A DNA stretch of 34,696 nt, taken from contig JBBDRV010000136.1 in NCBI GenBank assembly GCA_040905285.1, forward strand, positions 1-34,696. The letters run 5' to 3'. The DNA is from JBBDRV01 sp040905285 (GTDB lineage: Bacteria > Bacteroidota > Rhodothermia > Balneolales > Balneolaceae). Below are positions 1-8,345 of the stretch, one piece after another. The position numbers and the translations under genes are program-made. The notes below the pieces were generated by a model. The model was not told the origin of the DNA. It worked only from the letters and a program-made list of their open reading frames with translations, and made no database searches. Numbering within the stretch: position 1 is the first letter of the stretch; every line of letters begins with the position of its first letter.

Positions 1-1065
1 GACCCCGGCCTGACCGTGCTGGGTTTCAATGATGATGACACCGTTTTGAGCCTCACTTCCATAGAGAGCCGCCGCGTTTGCCCCTTTAAGGACATTGATG
101 GACGCTATATTGTCACTGCTCAGATTTGTGGTATTACCCCGGATCGGTACTCCGTCCACTACATACAGGGGCTGGCTGTCTCCGGAAATGGACCGGTTGC
201 CGCGGAGTATCACACGGGCATCCGCTCCAAGCCCGCTTGCACCGGTATTCATCGTCAGGCCGGCCACTTTTCCCTGCAATGAACTTATAACATTCAATTC
301 ACGTGCCTCTGTCAGCGTTTCGGTATCGATGCCCTGCGTGCTGTAGGACAGCGACCGCTGTTCCCTCTCCAGACCGAATGCCGTCACAACCATTTCCTCA
401 CCGCTCACGACCGCCGATTCCAGTTCGATATCAATATTCGTGCGGCCGCCAATCGGCAGCTCCTGTGTCTGGTAACCTATGTATGAAATCACCAGTGTCT
501 CGTTCAGTGCAGGAACCGACAGACTGAAATTTCCGTCTGCATCAGTGACTGTACCCATTGAGGTACCCTCCACTACGATATTGACTCCGGGCAGCGTCTG
601 GCCGGATGAGGCATCCGTAACCTGGCCCTCGACGGTTTCCTGCATAATAGCCGATTCGGCTTCCACCGCAGCAGCTTTTTTAATAATGAGTGCGGTGCGG
701 TTCGGCGCAATGCCGGCTTCCAGACCGGTTCCGTTCAGCAGCCGGTTCACGGCATGAAAAACAAATACATCTTCGAACTTCATGGAAACGCTTTTTTCAG
801 GTATCAGATCTGAATTGTAGGACAGCCCGACATTCGCCTCTTTTGCCAGTCTCTCCAGGGCCTCCCCGATAGGCACATCCCTGAATTCAATATTAACCAG
901 GTTGTCTGCCGTATGGAGGCTTGTCAGGTATTCCATCTCAAGCTCCTGGCCGCTGACTTCATTTACATGTCCGATAAAACCTGAAAACAGCATCGCCAAA
1001 GTGACCAGCAAGATGTTCATTCCCAGGTTTTTCTTCTTTTCTTTTGTATCGTATATGGTGGTCAT
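1..1065 (-). CDS. SusC/RagA-type TonB-dependent transporter with STN domain, N-terminal part
   Basis: This is the first 355 residues of an outer-membrane glycan transporter; the gene runs off the left edge of the window. A hydrophobic signal segment lies at about residues 15-32, followed by an STN (secretin/TonB short N-terminal) domain at about 55-130. A carboxypeptidase-regulatory-like beta domain follows at about 144-215 (VTDASSGQTLPGVNI, GTVTDADGNF), then a TonB-box-like stretch (EEMVVTAFG, 223-231), then the plug domain (VILRGNRSISGDSQPLYVVDGVP at 285-307, given here in shortened form: LRGNRS and YVVDGVP). The beta barrel is outside the window. The STN domain is the part that touches a FecR-type anti-sigma factor, and such a gene sits 78 bp upstream, preceded by an ECF sigma gene. 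I infer a sigma/FecR/SusC trans-envelope signalling unit. The start ATG at 1065 is the first Met ahead of the signal segment. Confidence 0.93.
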   Translation of the reverse strand, partial: MTTIYDTKEKKKNLGMNILLVTLAMLFSGFIGHVNEVSGQELEMEYLTSLHTADNLVNIEFRDVPIGEALERLAKEANVGLSYNSDLIPEKSVSMKFEDVFVFHAVNRLLNGTGLEAGIAPNRTALIIKKAAAVEAESAIMQETVEGQVTDASSGQTLPGVNIVVEGTSMGTVTDADGNFSLSVPALNETLVISYIGYQTQELPIGGRTNIDIELESAVVSGEEMVVTAFGLEREQRSLSYSTQGIDTETLTEARELNVISSLQGKVAGLTMNTGASGLGADARVILRGNRSISGDSQPLYVVDGVPIRGNTTNLSSDNIASINVLKGANAAALYGSEAQNGVIIIETQHGQAGV

Positions 1066-1143
1066 ATCCGGTGTGATTTAGGTTTGTAGGTTTTTTTACT
1101 AATGGTCTGATTCAATTAATTAGGGTCCGATTCACTATATGGT

Positions 1144-2205
1144 TCAATCATGTGATGTCTGACTAATTGCAGTCTTTCCTTTAACTCTCCAGCTGACGGC
1201 ATCTCCCTTTTTTTCAAAATCTATCTCAAGACTGTGGGCGATCACCTCAAGTACATTGTCCGGTGACCGTTCCGAAAAGTCAGCCGTCAATCTCAGGTCA
1301 AGCAACTCTTCATCCACAATCGTCGATTCAATATCATAGATCCGTTCAAGCTGGCTGATGACTTCGGGAAATGGGGTCCTGTCAAAAACCACCCTGCCAT
1401 GGATCCAGCTCATGTAATTGTGAATGTTTGCAGCTTCTTTCGTGATTTCGTGCGTTTTGACATCAAATAACCCGATAGTATTCTTTTCAAGAATTTTTTC
1501 CTGGCCGGACAGCAGGGATGGTGAGCTGAGGGAAACTTTTCCCTCGGACACGGCTACGAATACTTCATCGGAATACACGCTTTCCTTCACATTGAAGGCT
1601 GTACCCAGAACCCGAACCTGCGCCTCACCGATATGGACGATAAACGGTCTGCTTTTATCCGCTGTAATTTCGAAAAACGCCTGCCCTTCAAGCGTCACCG
1701 TCCTGTCTGCCGAATCGAAGACTTCCGGCATTTCAATCCGGGAATTCTCGCTCAGCCTTATCGTAGAACCGTCTGTCAGTGTCATGGTTTTCTGCTCGCC
1801 ATCTCCCGTTGAATGAACCACTACAGGAACCGGTTCTTCTGTAAGAGCTGTTTCCGCGCCGAAGTAATTTTCCATAAGCGGAACGACCGCAACAAGAAAG
1901 ACAATGCATGCCGCCACAGCCAGAACAGACGGGTGCCGATGCAAACGATTAATACGGCTGAAGGAAAGTTTGGGCTCGCCGATCAGGGTTTCTATTCTCT
2001 TCAGGGTATGGGCGGCGTCCGGAGAGACCGGAACAGCTTTTCCCAGCTCTTCAACACATTCAACATCCCTGTCAAACCGCTTTTCAGCATATTTCTGCCC
2101 TTCGGTTGTCTGAAACCAGTCCAGAACAATTCCGGCTTCCTCTTCAGAAGCTGTACCGTCCAGATATTTTTCTACCAGATTTTTATTTATATCAGTCATT
2201 GTCAT
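1144..2205 (-). CDS. FecR-type anti-sigma factor
   Basis: This 353-residue inner-membrane regulator is predicted to hold the neighbouring ECF sigma factor and to receive the signal from a SusC STN domain in the periplasm. A cytoplasmic DUF4880-like N-terminus (about 8-50, EKYLDGTASEEE) is followed by one transmembrane helix at about 93-111. The FecR domain spans about 133-228 (LTDGSTIRLSENSRIE, VRVLGTAFNVK), and a DUF4974 C-terminal domain spans about 268-345 (LRLTADFSERSPDNVLEVI). The length is normal for the Bacteroidota family. It lies between the sigma gene (224 bp upstream) and an STN-type susC (78 bp downstream). A second possible start is Met3. The family assignment is secure; partnership with these exact neighbours is inferred from position. 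Confidence 0.94.
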   Translation of the reverse strand: MTMTDINKNLVEKYLDGTASEEEAGIVLDWFQTTEGQKYAEKRFDRDVECVEELGKAVPVSPDAAHTLKRIETLIGEPKLSFSRINRLHRHPSVLAVAACIVFLVAVVPLMENYFGAETALTEEPVPVVVHSTGDGEQKTMTLTDGSTIRLSENSRIEMPEVFDSADRTVTLEGQAFFEITADKSRPFIVHIGEAQVRVLGTAFNVKESVYSDEVFVAVSEGKVSLSSPSLLSGQEKILEKNTIGLFDVKTHEITKEAANIHNYMSWIHGRVVFDRTPFPEVISQLERIYDIESTIVDEELLDLRLTADFSERSPDNVLEVIAHSLEIDFEKKGDAVSWRVKGKTAISQTSHD

Positions 2206-2297
2206 GCCAGTAATTTTCCACTTCCCTTTTTCACTCTGAACACCCCGTTGTTTACAGTTACTACAACACCGAATGAGTTACGGATGCCGTATCACTA

Positions 2298-2335
2298 AAA
2301 ATATTTACACAAGCGCAAAATACTTACACAAGCGC
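2298..2335. repeat. Two 19-bp tandem units in the sigma-FecR gap
   Basis: Two head-to-tail 19-bp copies occupy 2298-2316 and 2317-2335 and differ at a single base (position 7 of the unit, t versus c). The shared core read on the plus strand is ttacacaagcgc. They lie 93 bp upstream of the FecR start, in the 224-bp gap after the sigma gene. The 19-bp period is a little under two helical turns. They could be iterated protein-binding sites or merely a replication-slippage duplication. Confidence 0.85.
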
Positions 2336-2429
2336 GGTTATTTCATACAGCAGAGTGGAAAAACGTTCTGCACGACTTGCCGGGAAGAATTCAGGATGAG
2401 CAGTTATCGCGGTGAAGGCAGGTCCGGGC

Positions 2430-2978
2430 TTACATACCCGAGTGGATACTCATAAATTTACGTATAAATTTATTGGCCCGGGAATATTGGGATTTGACAG
2501 TATGTATTGAAACTCCCAGCCGACCGGCTATCTCCTTGTTCGAATATCCGTCAATGCTTTTCAGCCTGTAGATCAGCTGCTTCCGGGCAGGCAGTTTTTG
2601 CAACCCCCTGTTGAATATATGCTCGTATTCGGAAAGCAGCATTCGGCTTTCAGGATCATCAGTCTGATCATCCGTGAAGCGGGTATACTCCATCTGCCGA
2701 AGAACCCGTCTCTTACGACTTTTAATCATATTTAAAACGTGGTGCTTCAGAGAGGTGAATAAAAACCCGCGCAGCGACTTACCGCTGTCCAGGCTGTCCC
2801 GGTTCTGCCACAGCTTTAAAAAGATATCCTGGACTGCATCCTCGGCAAGCTGGCTGTCTTTCAGATAACGCAGAGCCAGTCCGTAGACAGACTTGCGATG
2901 CGCCCAGTAAACTTTTCTGAATGCTTCTCTGTCATTATTCCGGAGCCTTATAATGATGTCTTTATCCAACGGGTCCAT
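2430..2978 (-). CDS. ECF-family RNA polymerase sigma factor
   Basis: This is a 182-residue sigma-70 factor of the extracytoplasmic-function type. Region 2 lies at about residues 20-88 (core contact and -10 recognition: LAEDAVQDIFLKLW, then the basic stretch KSRKRRV). Region 4 lies at about 120-175 with a helix-turn-helix (YSNKEIAGRLGVSIHTVKSQ). There is no sigma-1.1 or region 3, as usual for ECF factors. It heads a sigma/FecR/SusC series, the standard arrangement for glycan- or siderophore-triggered activation. The 276 bp upstream hold an AT-rich stretch at about 3045-3082 containing a TATAAT match on the minus strand at 3067-3062, but no convincing -35 partner, so I do not call a promoter. 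The start at 2978 agrees with family length. Confidence 0.95.
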   Translation of the reverse strand: MDPLDKDIIIRLRNNDREAFRKVYWAHRKSVYGLALRYLKDSQLAEDAVQDIFLKLWQNRDSLDSGKSLRGFLFTSLKHHVLNMIKSRKRRVLRQMEYTRFTDDQTDDPESRMLLSEYEHIFNRGLQKLPARKQLIYRLKSIDGYSNKEIAGRLGVSIHTVKSQYSRANKFIRKFMSIHSGM

Positions 2979-3254
2979 TTTAGCGTATCCCGACTATTTT
3001 CACAGGTTCCTTATTGGAAAAGGCCTGGCTAACCTTTTTCCTAAAATGCAAAATTTTTTTAATTATAAAAGCTAAATATTGTTCCGGAGGATTATTTAAG
3101 CCTTCCGGCCGGGGAAACCGGATTGTTATTTGTACGCTAACGCCTTTTATCCTTATACATGCTCAGAACCTGTGAACCGGGTAGTTTTTTGCTTCTTCAG
3201 CAGAGATCCGGTCGTTTCGGGGCAGATCCCACGGCTCCTTCGTCATAGTGGGAT

Positions 3255-4424
3255 TTATTCCACAATCAACTTTGTCAGGCAGACGGCCATTGGAACATGC
3301 GCTTCAAAGCCGGTATAGGTCAGCATCCCACTCGAATCGTCCCGCCTGAAAACAACCACATTGTCATCATCCCTGTTGGCGACAAGCACGAACTCTCCCC
3401 GGCTGTCGATCATGAAGTTTCGCGGATGGCCGCCCCTTGTAGATTCATGTCCTATCAGACTCAATTCACCTGTGTTTTCGTCTATGGAGTAGATGACCAG
3501 GCTGTCATGGCCCCTGTTCGATGCATAGAGGTGCCGGCCGTCAGGGGAGACGTGAATGTCCGCCGCACTGTTTTCGGCATCAAATCCTTCAGGAAGCATC
3601 TCTACACGCTGCACCTGTTCAAGCGCACCCGTAGACCGGTCAACGTTCAAGACCGCAACTGTGGACGTAAGCTCCTCTGCCGAATAGGCAAACTCACCGT
3701 CGGGATGAAAAGCAAAATGCCGTGGACCGGCTCCGGGGGTATTTTCAAAATAAGGAGAATCGGCCGGGTCCAGGATTCCGGTTGACGGATCCGGTTCATA
3801 AATATTAATGCGGTCGGTACCCAGGTCGGAAGCATAGATGAACCTGCCGTCAGCCGACGGAATGATCGAATGCACATGAGGGCTTTCCTGGCGATTTTCG
3901 TTTACGCTGCTGCCTTCGTGCTGGACGACATCCACGGCTTCCCCGATATCACCGTTGTCTTCAATCCCGAAAACACTCAGGTTGCCCGTGCCGTAATTCG
4001 ACACATAGACAAATCTTCCCAGGGGATCGACGCTTACATGAGCCGGTCCCCTTCCCTCGACCGACTGTTCGTTGATCAGGGTAAGCCGGCCGTTTTCCCG
4101 GTCGATGCTGTAGGCACCCAGAGTGCCGTAATTCACTTCTTCGGAGAAATCTTCCCGGCTTGCAGAATATAAAACATGACCCTCCGGATGCATGTACTGA
4201 AAGGAGGGGGATTCCCGGTCACTGACCGTTTGCACCTGGTTCAATTCCCCGGATTCGCGGTTAAACTCAAAAACGTAAAGGCCTTCGCTTCCCCGGTCTG
4301 CAAATGTCCCCACATAGATGTATTCCTTTGATGCCGGTTCTTCTGATGCCGATTCTTCGGTGCATCCTGCTGTTCCGGCGGCAAGCATTCCCAAAAAAGT
4401 AATAAATGCGGTCACTCTAATCAT
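3255..4424 (-). CDS. YbhE/Pgl-type seven-bladed propeller lactonase, lipoprotein
   Basis: This 389-residue exported protein belongs to the lactonase family (Pfam lactonase/6-phosphogluconolactonase YbhE type), whose members hydrolyse sugar lactones. The N-terminus is a lipoprotein signal ending at Cys21 (AAGTAGC). Repeated blade motifs run through the whole length: YIYVGTFAD at about 35-43, GRFVYVSNYGTGNLSVF, HVHSIIPSADGRFIYASD, GPRHFAFHPDGEFAYSAEE and GGHPRNFMIDSRGEFVLVAN. True cytosolic phosphogluconolactonase action is unlikely because the protein is exported; a periplasmic sugar-lactone substrate is more plausible. It is the last gene of the group downstream of the two giant lipoproteins, 211 bp after the nearer one. 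A 7-bp stem hairpin directly follows the stop but lacks a T-run. The family is clear; the substrate is unknown. Confidence 0.88.
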   Translation of the reverse strand: MIRVTAFITFLGMLAAGTAGCTEESASEEPASKEYIYVGTFADRGSEGLYVFEFNRESGELNQVQTVSDRESPSFQYMHPEGHVLYSASREDFSEEVNYGTLGAYSIDRENGRLTLINEQSVEGRGPAHVSVDPLGRFVYVSNYGTGNLSVFGIEDNGDIGEAVDVVQHEGSSVNENRQESPHVHSIIPSADGRFIYASDLGTDRINIYEPDPSTGILDPADSPYFENTPGAGPRHFAFHPDGEFAYSAEELTSTVAVLNVDRSTGALEQVQRVEMLPEGFDAENSAADIHVSPDGRHLYASNRGHDSLVIYSIDENTGELSLIGHESTRGGHPRNFMIDSRGEFVLVANRDDDNVVVFRRDDSSGMLTYTGFEAHVPMAVCLTKLIVE

Positions 4425-4635
4425 TATATCCGTTTGTTTGAAATATGGTGGTTGCCTGATTGATTCAGTTGAATATTTTCATTTATCGATTTTTATGAAG
4501 AAATCAAAAACATAATCCGTTTCAGGCAGACGAAAAGACGGGGATCACTGACCTTTCAAAATGGTTATCACCATGTCCTGAACAGGGCAAGACCTGTATC
4601 CTACCTGTAACCCTGCTTGAGGGATACGGCTTCAT

Positions 4636-7600
4636 TCAATCGACCCGGCCGGCTGTATCCTGCGCAGATCTGAAGCGTAAAGCAGGTCCCTGTGTATTGC
4701 TGTCGAAGGCAACAGCCGGATCGGACTTCTGTCCGGTGCCGGTGCGGGCGCTGTTGTTCCCGGTCAGGATTTCCCGGATCTCGTTTTCTGGGTCTATCAC
4801 CACACGAAAATCGCCGGACCCCGGCACATCGTCGAACGTTACCCTCGTGCGCCTGGCGACAAAATCCACCGGTGCATCCAGGCGGTCTATGATCTCTTCC
4901 CCGACTACCGTCTCACCATCGTACAACCGGACAGGTATATTTTCGGCGCTGCCATTTCCAAGATTATGAACCGTTGCAGTGACCGAATTCTCCCGGTAGA
5001 CCGCTCCCCACGGATTGATGGCCAGATCGGGCAGTTCGGCAGGGCGTTCGTAACGCTCCAGTTGCTCCACCCGGATGACCAGGGATTTTCGAGGCGGCAG
5101 CGGCAGGCTGATCGTGTCAAACCGTGCAAGATCCTTTTCCTGCGACCAGAGAAGGTCCCCGGCCCGGCCGGTGCCCTCCGGGTCCTCATGCAGGGCAATC
5201 CTGTAGCGGCCATCCTCCAGACGCATCAGACGCATCTGAAGATCACGAAGGCGATCGTCAAACGAGTAGGCCGCCACCTCCAGTGAGCGGTCATCCGCAC
5301 CAAGCACCACCCGCGAAACCTCAGGGCCGCCCCCCGATGGCCACGCAACCGCCAAATCAGGCTGAGCGTCCCATCGCGGACCGTATGAGCCGCCAAGCAT
5401 ATAGGAAAACATATTTCGTGAACCCTCCGGCCCCTGACTCGTCGTATGGGTCCTTGAACCGGTCAAGCCGTAGAAATAATACTCATCGAGCAGGGATGTA
5501 TACAATCTCAATTCTTCTGTTACCGTATCAAGAGATTCGGATTCATACGGTTCCTCCGGCATCTCTGTTCCCCAGTACCAGTTAAACACATTCACCGATG
5601 ACTGATAGGGTATCCCTTCGCTGTAATTCACCGGCGTTTCTTCCGGTTTATCCAGCCTCCAGGCGGATTCCATTTCGCGTTCGGCTGCGTGGGGCTGCCC
5701 CAGATTGTGTATAACCGTATGATACCGCTCGCTGATAAAGTCAGCGTTGTGCATCCTGTCCATGGGATGGATATTGGGATATCCGTCCCGAAAGAGCCCT
5801 GTAGCTTCCAATCCGGTATGAATATTATCATGAAGGCTGCGTGCAGTTCCGGGACTGTCATACAACAGATCTTTCAACCCGCTTATCATAAAAAGTGTAT
5901 CATCATTCCAGCCGCCGCCAATCTGACCGTCCGGATTCTGATTCTGTTTCCACCATTCAATGATGGATTGACGCTTTTTATTGAAATCTCTCATATAGAC
6001 CGCCCATTCCGGAGCATCATGGGGGTTGCTCAGTGTGATCCGGTCTCTGCTTTCTGAATTCACCGGTTGGCCGCCACTGAATTCAGGGCCGCTCATTTTA
6101 AGCATGAAATTCGCCAGAAAATGATCGGGATGAACCCGCTGCACAGCCAGAGCGGGCATGAGCATGTCGAACGGACCTCCCAGAGCATACGGATCTTCAA
6201 GAGACACTGTTCTGCCGTCAAATTTCCATGGCATATAGCCGTACATCTTTGAATACTGGGCACTGGCTGCCGTCATCTGCTTGTCAGCGTAGGCATCCAC
6301 AGATTGCCAGCTGTCTGCAGGGGAGATAAAAATTTCGGCAGGATCAGCATCCTCACCCAGTTTTATCTCCGTCCGGCCGGCGGTACCTACATCCACCCAG
6401 AGCCGGTCCCCTTCCGCCAGCACCATATCCTGGAAATCAATGGTCAATACCAGCTGCTGAAATCCCTGATCAAACCCCGCAAGTTTTACGGCAAATTCAT
6501 TCCAGAGGCGCAATGGCAGGGCCGGGTCATGGACCCGTACAAAGAGAGTCTCCTCCGGATCAAGGGTGTTCACAGGCAGCGAAAGGGTGATTTCTGCTAT
6601 CCCCGACTCCTCATCATAAGGTTCACTGAGAATGTTCAGGCGGCTGAAGGCACCGATATCCACTGTCTCCGGTTCTCCGTTGTCTGAATTGTCTGAATTG
6701 GCGGAGGCCAGGGCAAACGTCCTCTCGTCACGGGAAGTAACGGCATGCAGCTGGAACTGGTCGCGCCTGTCCAGAGTGAGATCACCGGCCAGGGATAATG
6801 AATATGCATCACCTTCCGGCCGGTATTCCGAAAAAGGAGACGTTGCATAATGATACAACCCTATATTCTGGATACGTTTTTCTCCGGAAAGCGGAAGATG
6901 TACGTCCCCACTGAATTCCTCAGGCGACCCGAATTCTTCGTTATAGGGTATTCTGTACTGTGCTCCGTCAAAACTGTAGCCTGACGGCGATCCGAATTCT
7001 TCGGTGAAAGGAATTCTGAAGGTCGCTCCCTTCCTGGCGGGGATCGTCTGCCCGTACAGAAATCCATGATCCGCAGGAACGCTGAACAGTTCCTCCGTAT
7101 TCTCCATCCCGCCGGATCCGGACAGGACACGAACATTGTCAAGATTGCCGGTCAATGTGATATAGTTGACACCGACGTCTGCCGGTGGCCGGATATCTAC
7201 TTTTTCCGCATGAAAATCGGCATCACCCGGGATAACGGTGAACAGGGCATAGGGGTGAGGCCAGGCCATCTCGTTGCGTCCGTCAATCAGAGGCCATCCG
7301 GGAATGTGACCGTCACCGACATATTCAGGCCAGACTTCAGACATCGACAAAGCCTGTTCGGGAGATATCACCGGCAGATTTTCACCTCGGGCGCCCCCGC
7401 TGATCCGGGCCAGTCTTCCCGCATCATATTCTTCCCTCGTATAAAGGACGGATTCCTCACCGGGGGGTGCATTTTCCGTCATGAGATCGTCTATCTCCCC
7501 CTGTGAAAGAGGGCGATCCGTCAGATACAGTTCATCGTATTCGATTCCCGGGGCCGGCAGGTGAAAAAGACCCGGAGGCGCGGTTTCAAACCAGCCCCCT

Positions 7601-8310
7601 TCTCCCCATGACGAAGCCACAACCTCCCCGTTGAGCCAGAGCTCCATTCCGTTCGCCCAGTCCCAGTTCAATACCACATGATTCCAGTCCGAGCCGTCCC
7701 ACGTGGCCTCCGACCGGACCTCATGACGCTCATAACGCGCATCACGCAGGTAGGCGGAAAGATGATGGTCCTCATCGATAAATACTCCGAGAAGATCACG
7801 TTCCGTACGTCCGAAGGCAACACTGGTCTGTTCAAAAAGAAGTCCGTGATAGGCCATGTCCCCCCGAGCCCAGAAAGCCACTGCACCCAACCGGGGGTCG
7901 ATCCTGCCGGTTCCCCAGAGCATCGGCTGCGTATACCCCATTTGGTTATCGGGGCGTGAATTGAACATGGCGGCCGTAACCAGATCAAGGTCGATACCCG
8001 TCATATTACTGGCATCGGGCGGATCGGGATAGAAGTTCATGTGCAGGGCATTCCCGAATTTTCCTGCCGGGAACGAAATTTCCCGTTCATCCAGAGATCT
8101 TCTGCCCGAAAGGTCGATGAACTCTTCTTCAAGGAAATCCATATTGTCGAATGACAGATGATAGGAAACCGGGGATGCACGCAGATTCAGGTTTTTTTCA
8201 GACTGGGTTTCCGTTGTAGAATTACATCCGGATATGCCGATTCCGGACGTGATAACGAATACGGACAGAAGAAGAATAAAAGGACGGTTTGACATACTAT
8301 CAATTTGCAT
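4636..8310 (-). CDS. Giant LamG / toroid-like / CARDB lipoprotein, paralogue 1
   Basis: I do not recognise this 1224-residue protein as a named enzyme family. Visible parts are: a lipoprotein signal ending at Cys29 (ISGC); a LamG/concanavalin-like domain at about 47-285 (WNHVVLNWDWANGMELWLNG, DELYLTDRPLS); a beta-rich middle with an internal repeat FRIPFTEEFGSP/YRIPYNEEFGSP; a helical part at about 690-930 with GGGWNDD (798-804), GLFRDG (838-843) and LGQPHAAEREMESA (870-883); and a C-terminal CARDB domain from about 1093 to 1190 ending in a unique 12-residue tail. The helical part resembles alpha/alpha-toroid glycan-active enzymes in style, which is inference. Met6 (8295) is probably the true start, because it matches paralogue 2's signal peptide. 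It lies 33 bp after paralogue 2, so the two are very likely co-transcribed. Residues about 997-1212 are encoded by DNA identical to paralogue 2. Confidence 0.85.
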   Translation of the reverse strand: MQIDSMSNRPFILLLSVFVITSGIGISGCNSTTETQSEKNLNLRASPVSYHLSFDNMDFLEEEFIDLSGRRSLDEREISFPAGKFGNALHMNFYPDPPDASNMTGIDLDLVTAAMFNSRPDNQMGYTQPMLWGTGRIDPRLGAVAFWARGDMAYHGLLFEQTSVAFGRTERDLLGVFIDEDHHLSAYLRDARYERHEVRSEATWDGSDWNHVVLNWDWANGMELWLNGEVVASSWGEGGWFETAPPGLFHLPAPGIEYDELYLTDRPLSQGEIDDLMTENAPPGEESVLYTREEYDAGRLARISGGARGENLPVISPEQALSMSEVWPEYVGDGHIPGWPLIDGRNEMAWPHPYALFTVIPGDADFHAEKVDIRPPADVGVNYITLTGNLDNVRVLSGSGGMENTEELFSVPADHGFLYGQTIPARKGATFRIPFTEEFGSPSGYSFDGAQYRIPYNEEFGSPEEFSGDVHLPLSGEKRIQNIGLYHYATSPFSEYRPEGDAYSLSLAGDLTLDRRDQFQLHAVTSRDERTFALASANSDNSDNGEPETVDIGAFSRLNILSEPYDEESGIAEITLSLPVNTLDPEETLFVRVHDPALPLRLWNEFAVKLAGFDQGFQQLVLTIDFQDMVLAEGDRLWVDVGTAGRTEIKLGEDADPAEIFISPADSWQSVDAYADKQMTAASAQYSKMYGYMPWKFDGRTVSLEDPYALGGPFDMLMPALAVQRVHPDHFLANFMLKMSGPEFSGGQPVNSESRDRITLSNPHDAPEWAVYMRDFNKKRQSIIEWWKQNQNPDGQIGGGWNDDTLFMISGLKDLLYDSPGTARSLHDNIHTGLEATGLFRDGYPNIHPMDRMHNADFISERYHTVIHNLGQPHAAEREMESAWRLDKPEETPVNYSEGIPYQSSVNVFNWYWGTEMPEEPYESESLDTVTEELRLYTSLLDEYYFYGLTGSRTHTTSQGPEGSRNMFSYMLGGSYGPRWDAQPDLAVAWPSGGGPEVSRVVLGADDRSLEVAAYSFDDRLRDLQMRLMRLEDGRYRIALHEDPEGTGRAGDLLWSQEKDLARFDTISLPLPPRKSLVIRVEQLERYERPAELPDLAINPWGAVYRENSVTATVHNLGNGSAENIPVRLYDGETVVGEEIIDRLDAPVDFVARRTRVTFDDVPGSGDFRVVIDPENEIREILTGNNSARTGTGQKSDPAVAFDSNTQGPALRFRSAQDTAGRVD
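4674..5322. repeat. 649-bp perfect direct repeat, copy A
   Basis: This segment is identical to 8346-8994 (constant offset 3672). It encodes the last beta region and CARDB domain of paralogue 1. The first mismatch on the left is at 4673 (a versus t at 8345) and on the right at 5323 (a versus c at 8995), after which differences become frequent. Confidence 0.93.
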
Positions 8311-8313
8311 TGT

Positions 8314-8345
8314 GGATTAACTGAGCATTGGATTAACTGAGCATT
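8314..8345. repeat. Two 16-bp tandem units at the paralogue 2/1 junction
   Basis: Two perfect copies of ggattaactgagcatt occupy 8314-8329 and 8330-8345. They fill the gap between the paralogue 2 stop and the paralogue 1 start and abut the 649-bp repeat that begins at 8346. On the minus strand each unit carries a four-codon mini-frame ATG CTC AGT TAA; the first ATG overlaps the paralogue 2 stop as TAATG. Confidence 0.93.

Noticed and set aside
3045..3082. TATAAT-like promoter upstream of the sigma gene
   Set aside because: An exact TATAAT occurs on the minus strand, but there is no -35 match and Bacteroidota promoters differ (TAnnTTTG type); in an AT-rich stretch such a hit is weak.
3226..3254. 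Hairpin atcccac/gtgggat directly after the YbhE-type lactonase stop
   Set aside because: The stem is perfect but only 7 bp with a 15-base loop, and no T-run follows on the minus strand, so I do not call a terminator.
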